From positions 1 to 9,706 of the forward strand of contig QGUR01000170.1 of assembly GCA_003242205.1 (NCBI GenBank): a DNA stretch of 9,706 bases. The letters are read 5' to 3'. Source of the stretch: Chloroflexota bacterium (lineage in GTDB: Bacteria > Chloroflexota > Anaerolineae > Aggregatilineales > Phototrophicaceae). Position 1 is the first letter of the stretch, and every line of letters starts with the position of its first letter. The notes beneath the pieces are model-generated. The model saw only the letters and a program-made list of their open reading frames with translations, was not told where the DNA came from and did no database searches. Below, piece by piece: positions 6,165-9,706 of the stretch. Both the position numbers and the translations under genes were made by a program.

Positions 6165-8948
6165 ATGGCTCCTCGCCCATTGCTCTATTTGCTTGACGGA
6201 CACTCGCTTGCCTATCGCCACCACTTTGCCTACATCAACAACCCGCTGATGACCAGCGCCGGCGAGCCAACAAGCGCCATCTTTGGCTTTTCGCGCGCCC
6301 TGATGGATATCCTGCAAAAGGACAAGCCGCACTATCTGGCGGTGGCGTTCGATGACGGGTTAAGTGGGCGCGATACGCTGTATCAGGACTACAAGGGAAC
6401 GCGCGAACAGATGCCGGACGATCTGACGGCCCAGATGCCGGGTATCTTCCAGCTGGTGCGCGCTTTCAATATCCCGATTCTGATGGTCAGCGGCTATGAG
6501 GCCGATGATGTGATCGGCACAATTTCGGCGCAGGCGGAATTGCAGGATGTGGATGTGCGCGTGGTCAGCGGGGATGGCGACATTCTCCAGTTGCTATCGC
6601 CGCATACCACCGTGCAACTCCGCGTGCGGCGTAAAGAGGCCTCCGGCCGGTTTGTCGTCCGCGACATCATTTACGATGAAGACGCCTTCCGCCGCGAGTA
6701 TGGTCTGGAACCGTGGCAGTTGGTCGATCTGAAGGCACTCAAGGGCGATAGCTCGGATAACATTCCGGGCGTTGCCGGTATCGGCGAAAAAACCGCGACC
6801 CAGTTGCTACAGCGGTTCGGCTCGCTGGAAGCCATCTACGAGCGGCTGGACGAAATCGGAGGCGCGACCCAGCGCAAGCTGGCCGAAGGGCGCGAAGCGG
6901 CGTTTCTGAGCAAGGAACTGGCGACCATCCGGCGGGATGTTCCGATTGAACTGGTGCTCGACGCCTGTGTCGCGCACGATTTTGATCGCCGCGAAGTCGA
7001 ATCCCTGTTCCTGCGCTACGAATTTCGCAGCCTGATCGACCATCTGGCGCGGGCTGTGCCGGTACACGGCGAACAGTTGTCGCTCTTCGGCGCGGATGGC
7101 GAGGCAGCTTCCGCCACGCTCAACGATGCGCTCATCGAACCGATCGTCGTTGACGACGAGGCGAAGCTGAAGGAATTGGTGGACGTGCTCAACAGCGCCT
7201 CGGCGATCACCTTTGACCTCGAATCCACCAGCACCGACCAGATGACGGCGGACATGGTCGGTATCGCGCTCTCGCCCGATGGCGAACGGGGCTATTACAT
7301 CCCGGTCGGTCATGATTCCGGCAAGCAGTTGCCGCTCAAACAGGTGCTCGATGCGCTGCGCGGCCCGTTGACGAATCCGAACATCCCCAAATACGCGCAC
7401 AACGCTAAGTATGACCTGATCATCATGCAGCGCTACGGGATCGACGTCACGCCGATCACGTTCGACACCATGATTGCCGAATGGGTATACGATCCCGGCA
7501 GCCAGGCGCTGGGGTTGAAGAACCTTGTGCGCGACCGGCTGAACATTCGTATGACCGAGATCAAGGAACTGATCGGCACGGGCAAGAAGGCGATTACGAT
7601 GAGCGCCGTGCCAATCGAACGCGCTGCGCCGTATGCCGCCGCCGATGCCGTGTTCACACACCAGCTGGTCGACAAGCTCCGGATCGATCTGGTGAACGAG
7701 TCGCTCATTTCACTGTTCGAGACGATTGAAATGCCGCTGGTTCCCGTGCTGGCGGACATGGAACGCACCGGCGTCCTGCTCGATACCGATTTTCTGGCGC
7801 AGATGAGCGAGCAGCTTCAGGTACAGCTTCAGGCGGTCGAGCAGCAGATTTTCGCCGCCGGGGGGATGGGGCCATTCAATATCAACAGCCCCAAGCAGTT
7901 GAATGACGTGCTGTTCGGCAAGCTCGGCCTGAAGGTGGAGGGCCTGCGGAAGACTTCACACGGCTATTCGACGGCTGCCGACGTGCTCGATAACCTGCGC
8001 GGCGAGCACCCGATTATCGAACTCATCCTGCAATATCGCGAGTTGAGCAAGCTGAAAGGCACGTATGTCGATGCGCTGCCCGCGCTGATCAATCCGCTGA
8101 CCGGGCGGGTGCATACCAGTTTCAATCAGGCGGGTTCGAGCACCGGACGCCTGAGTAGCAGCAACCCGAACCTGCAGAACATCCCCATCCGCACGGAGCT
8201 GGGACGTGAAATCCGGCGCGCATTCGTGACGCCGCCGGGGACATCCCTGCTGGCGGTCGATTACAGTCAGGTCGAGTTGCGGATTCTGGCGCACATTGCC
8301 GATGAGCCGACGCTGGTGCAGGCATTTCTTCAGGGCGAGGACATTCACGCCGCGACTGCCGCCGTCGTCTATGGCATTCCGATGGAGCAGGTCACCAAAG
8401 AACAGCGTATCTTCGCCAAGCGCGTCAATTTCGGCGTGCTGTATGGCATGGGCGCGTTCCGGCTGGCGCGTGAAAGCAACCTGACTCTGGCCGAAGCGCG
8501 GGCGTTCATCGATACCTACTTCAGCCGCCTGCCGAAAGTGCTGGAGTACATCGAGCGCACCAAACATATGGCCCGCACACAAGGCTATGTCGAAACCCTG
8601 TTTGGCCGGAAACGCCGTTTCCCGCTGCTGATGGGCGTGGCGAAAGGCAATGCCAATGCCATCCAGCAGGCGGAACGCGAAGCTGTTAACATGCCGATAC
8701 AGGGTACGGCTGCGGACATCATCAAACAGGCGATGATCCGGCTGCATAGAGAATTGGCTGCACGGAAACTCGGCGCGCGCATGTTGTTGCAGGTGCACGA
8801 CGAACTGGTTTTCGAAGTGCCGGATCGCGAACTTCAGGAAACGGCGGCGCTGGTCGTTGAGTGCATGGAAAACGTCATCGAACTGAAAGCCCCGTTGCGC
8901 GCCAACGCCCAGTTTGGCCCAAACTGGCTCGATATGCAGCCTGTGTAG
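6165..8948 (+). CDS. polA: DNA polymerase I
   Basis: This 927-residue enzyme fills gaps and removes RNA primers during repair and lagging-strand maturation; its length matches the roughly 930-residue family norm. The 5'-nuclease domain (about 1-300) keeps its metal-binding acids: D11, D63, E112/D114/D115, D137/D139 and D195/D198, the last in KGDSSDNIPGVAGIGEKTA. The 3'-5' exonuclease domain (about 325-510) retains Exo I (D351, E353), Exo II (N413, D417) and Exo III (Y490, D494). It should therefore proofread, unlike Taq-type relatives that lost these residues. The polymerase domain (about 540-927) has SGRLSSSNPNLQNIP, motif A DYSQVELR (699-706, catalytic D699), motif B KRVNFGVLYG (752-761, with F756 at the sugar-selectivity position) and motif C VHDE (877-880). 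ATG at 6165 follows AGGA (6154-6157) at suitable spacing. It has its own promoter upstream and an intrinsic terminator downstream. Nothing in it is unusual. Confidence 0.98.
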   Translation: MAPRPLLYLLDGHSLAYRHHFAYINNPLMTSAGEPTSAIFGFSRALMDILQKDKPHYLAVAFDDGLSGRDTLYQDYKGTREQMPDDLTAQMPGIFQLVRAFNIPILMVSGYEADDVIGTISAQAELQDVDVRVVSGDGDILQLLSPHTTVQLRVRRKEASGRFVVRDIIYDEDAFRREYGLEPWQLVDLKALKGDSSDNIPGVAGIGEKTATQLLQRFGSLEAIYERLDEIGGATQRKLAEGREAAFLSKELATIRRDVPIELVLDACVAHDFDRREVESLFLRYEFRSLIDHLARAVPVHGEQLSLFGADGEAASATLNDALIEPIVVDDEAKLKELVDVLNSASAITFDLESTSTDQMTADMVGIALSPDGERGYYIPVGHDSGKQLPLKQVLDALRGPLTNPNIPKYAHNAKYDLIIMQRYGIDVTPITFDTMIAEWVYDPGSQALGLKNLVRDRLNIRMTEIKELIGTGKKAITMSAVPIERAAPYAAADAVFTHQLVDKLRIDLVNESLISLFETIEMPLVPVLADMERTGVLLDTDFLAQMSEQLQVQLQAVEQQIFAAGGMGPFNINSPKQLNDVLFGKLGLKVEGLRKTSHGYSTAADVLDNLRGEHPIIELILQYRELSKLKGTYVDALPALINPLTGRVHTSFNQAGSSTGRLSSSNPNLQNIPIRTELGREIRRAFVTPPGTSLLAVDYSQVELRILAHIADEPTLVQAFLQGEDIHAATAAVVYGIPMEQVTKEQRIFAKRVNFGVLYGMGAFRLARESNLTLAEARAFIDTYFSRLPKVLEYIERTKHMARTQGYVETLFGRKRRFPLLMGVAKGNANAIQQAEREAVNMPIQGTAADIIKQAMIRLHRELAARKLGARMLLQVHDELVFEVPDRELQETAALVVECMENVIELKAPLRANAQFGPNWLDMQPV

Positions 8949-8974
8949 CTCTCACCGCGATTGGATACAGTGAA

Positions 8975-9017
8975 TGCGGGGCAAGCGCGTCTTGCCCCGC
9001 ACCATTTCCTGTTTTTT
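8975..9017 (+). terminator. Intrinsic terminator of polA
   Basis: TGCGGGGCAAG (8975-8985) and CTTGCCCCGCA (8991-9001) form a perfect 11-bp stem with a five-base loop, 26 bp after the polA stop. A run of six T at 9012-9017 follows after a ten-base gap. The stem is strong and the position classical; only the offset of the T run is slightly atypical. Confidence 0.8.
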
Positions 9018-9067
9018 CAGCCACACTAACCGCGGCGGCTTGGTGGGCGGCAACAATTCCCGTGAAG

Positions 9068-9129
9068 CGCCTGCCTGTCGAAAGTCTCAACAACGCTCTA
9101 ACGTCCATTCTTTCACAAACCGGCAGGCG
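9068..9129. repeat. 8-bp inverted repeat upstream of argF
   Basis: CGCCTGCC (9068-9075) and GGCAGGCG (9122-9129) are exact reverse complements separated by 46 bp. The second arm lies just upstream of the argF -10. It could be a looping operator or a transcript-independent coincidence in G+C-rich DNA. Confidence 0.3.
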
Positions 9130-9150
9130 TGTTATACTTAAATTGAACAC
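9129..9150 (+). promoter_or_regulatory. argF promoter overlapped by a 22-bp imperfect palindrome (candidate operator)
   Basis: The -10 is TATACT (9133-9138) with an upstream TG (9130-9131), an extended -10 arrangement. A weak -35 (TTTCAC, 9111-9116) lies 16 bp upstream. The expected start near 9145 gives a leader of about 46 bases. GTGTT (9129-9133) and AACAC (9146-9150) flank a central TTAA, giving 8 of 11 complementary pairs in a 22-bp window centred on the -10. A repressor bound here would block the polymerase. It does not closely match the classical ArgR box, so the regulator is unknown. Confidence 0.5.
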
Positions 9151-9190
9151 TGTGCCCTTTTTCCTGACTACTCAAGAAACCGACAACTCT

Positions 9191-9706
9191 ATGAGGCACT
9201 TTCTCCAGCTTTCCGACTGGGCTCCTGACGAACTTCAGGACATGCTGCAACTCGCCGTCCGGCTTAAGGCCGAACATCGCAACGGCGGTAACGCGCCGCT
9301 CCTTCAGAATAAAGTCCTCGGTCTGATCTTTCAGAAGCCTTCGCTACGCACGCGCGTGTCCTTCGAAGTAGGCATGCGCCAGCTTGGTGGCTGGGCGCTG
9401 ACCCTCGGCCCGGATGAGATCGGGCTGGGGAAGCGTGAAAGCATCGCCGATATCAGCCGGGTGATGTCGCGCTACGTTCACGCGGTCATGGCGCGGGTCT
9501 TCGATCACCAGCACGTGATTGAACTGGCTCGCTGGAGCGACGTGCCCGTCATCAACGGCCTGAGCGACGAACATCATCCGTGTCAGGCGCTGGCTGATAT
9601 ACTGACCATCTACGAGCACTACGGGCGGACACAGGGCCTGCGCGTGGCCTATGTGGGCGTGGGCAAAACGGTCGCCGCATCCTGGCGGAACAGGTGGGCA
9701 TCTTCG
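9191..9706 (+). CDS. argF: Ornithine carbamoyltransferase (partial, 3' end missing; frame break near the end)
   Basis: The enzyme condenses ornithine with carbamoyl phosphate to citrulline in cytoplasmic arginine synthesis. The 172 codons present cover the carbamoyl-phosphate domain and the beginning of the ornithine domain. KPSLRTRVSFEVGM (about residues 49-62) is the phosphate-binding S-x-R-T-R loop, and the later DEHHPCQALAD contains the H-P-C-Q signature that supports OTCase over aspartate carbamoyltransferase. ATG at 9191 aligns with the usual short OTCase N-terminus; I see no strong Shine-Dalgarno. After residue 155 the family pattern V-G-D-G-N-N-V is read as VGVGKTV, and the frame then yields SWRNRWASS. 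The neighbouring frame reads LAEQVGIF, which is what the family predicts, so one or more indels lie at about 9659-9683. It has its own promoter and is separated from polA by a terminator, so the adjacency to polA is not an operon. Confidence 0.93.
   Translation, partial: MRHFLQLSDWAPDELQDMLQLAVRLKAEHRNGGNAPLLQNKVLGLIFQKPSLRTRVSFEVGMRQLGGWALTLGPDEIGLGKRESIADISRVMSRYVHAVMARVFDHQHVIELARWSDVPVINGLSDEHHPCQALADILTIYEHYGRTQGLRVAYVGVGKTVAASWRNRWASS

Noticed and set aside
5217..6332. 371-codon minus-strand frame opposite the 881-residue protein and the polA start
   Set aside because: It crosses the polA promoter and two real genes, and its translation shows no recognisable motif.
6807..8798. Two long minus-strand frames (6807-7661 and 7956-8798) opposite polA
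   Set aside because: polA is complete with every motif in place, so these are shadows.
1..9706. CRISPR arrays, tRNA or rRNA genes
   Set aside because: No regularly spaced repeats and no recognisable tRNA or rRNA segments were seen on either strand by eye; a covariance search was not possible.

Overview
The window is about 60% G+C and reads as ordinary bacterial chromosome. All supported genes lie on the + strand, and long antisense open frames are codon-bias shadows. I suspect Chloroflexota (Anaerolineae-like): the ornithine carbamoyltransferase carries an SLRTR motif, and a large acidic protein has a PLPSWLRE-type segment that I associate with that phylum. No marker gene is present, so this is an inference. 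Reading frames break at both extreme ends (a stop at 6-8 and one or more indels at about 9659-9683). That suggests a complete draft metagenomic contig with error-prone ends.

Layout. 9-194: tail of a CARDB-like protein, then a hairpin (218-241). 275-2397: a two-component system, a membrane sensor kinase of the NarL/LiaS type (HisKA_3) followed by its NarL-type response regulator, translationally coupled by a GTGA overlap. 2398-2602: 205 bp with hairpins and an 11-bp direct repeat. 2603-3187: a DoxX-family membrane protein. 3188-3428: 241 bp with two hairpins and a near-consensus promoter whose predicted start site falls on the next start codon. 3429-6074: a large, poorly characterised protein of 881 residues. 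6165-8948: DNA polymerase I (polA) with its own extended -10 promoter and a clear intrinsic terminator. 8949-9190: 242 bp with that terminator, an inverted repeat and a promoter overlapped by a 22-bp imperfect palindrome. 9191-9706: start of ornithine carbamoyltransferase (argF), cut by the window end. No gene-free stretch exceeds 300 bp.

The most interesting object is the 881-residue protein. It reads as a receiver-like N-terminus without phosphorylation residues, about 500 residues of acidic low-complexity linker, a Roadblock/LC7-like alpha/beta domain, and a C-terminal domain that resembles the IS200-type Y1 (HUH) transposase fold. In that last domain both histidines of the HUH motif and the tyrosine nucleophile appear replaced (Y, F and F). 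It may be a domesticated, non-catalytic transposase domain used as a regulator or nucleic-acid-binding module. The remaining genes are recognisable housekeeping or signalling genes. The kinase/regulator pair may control the adjacent DoxX gene, but only position supports this.
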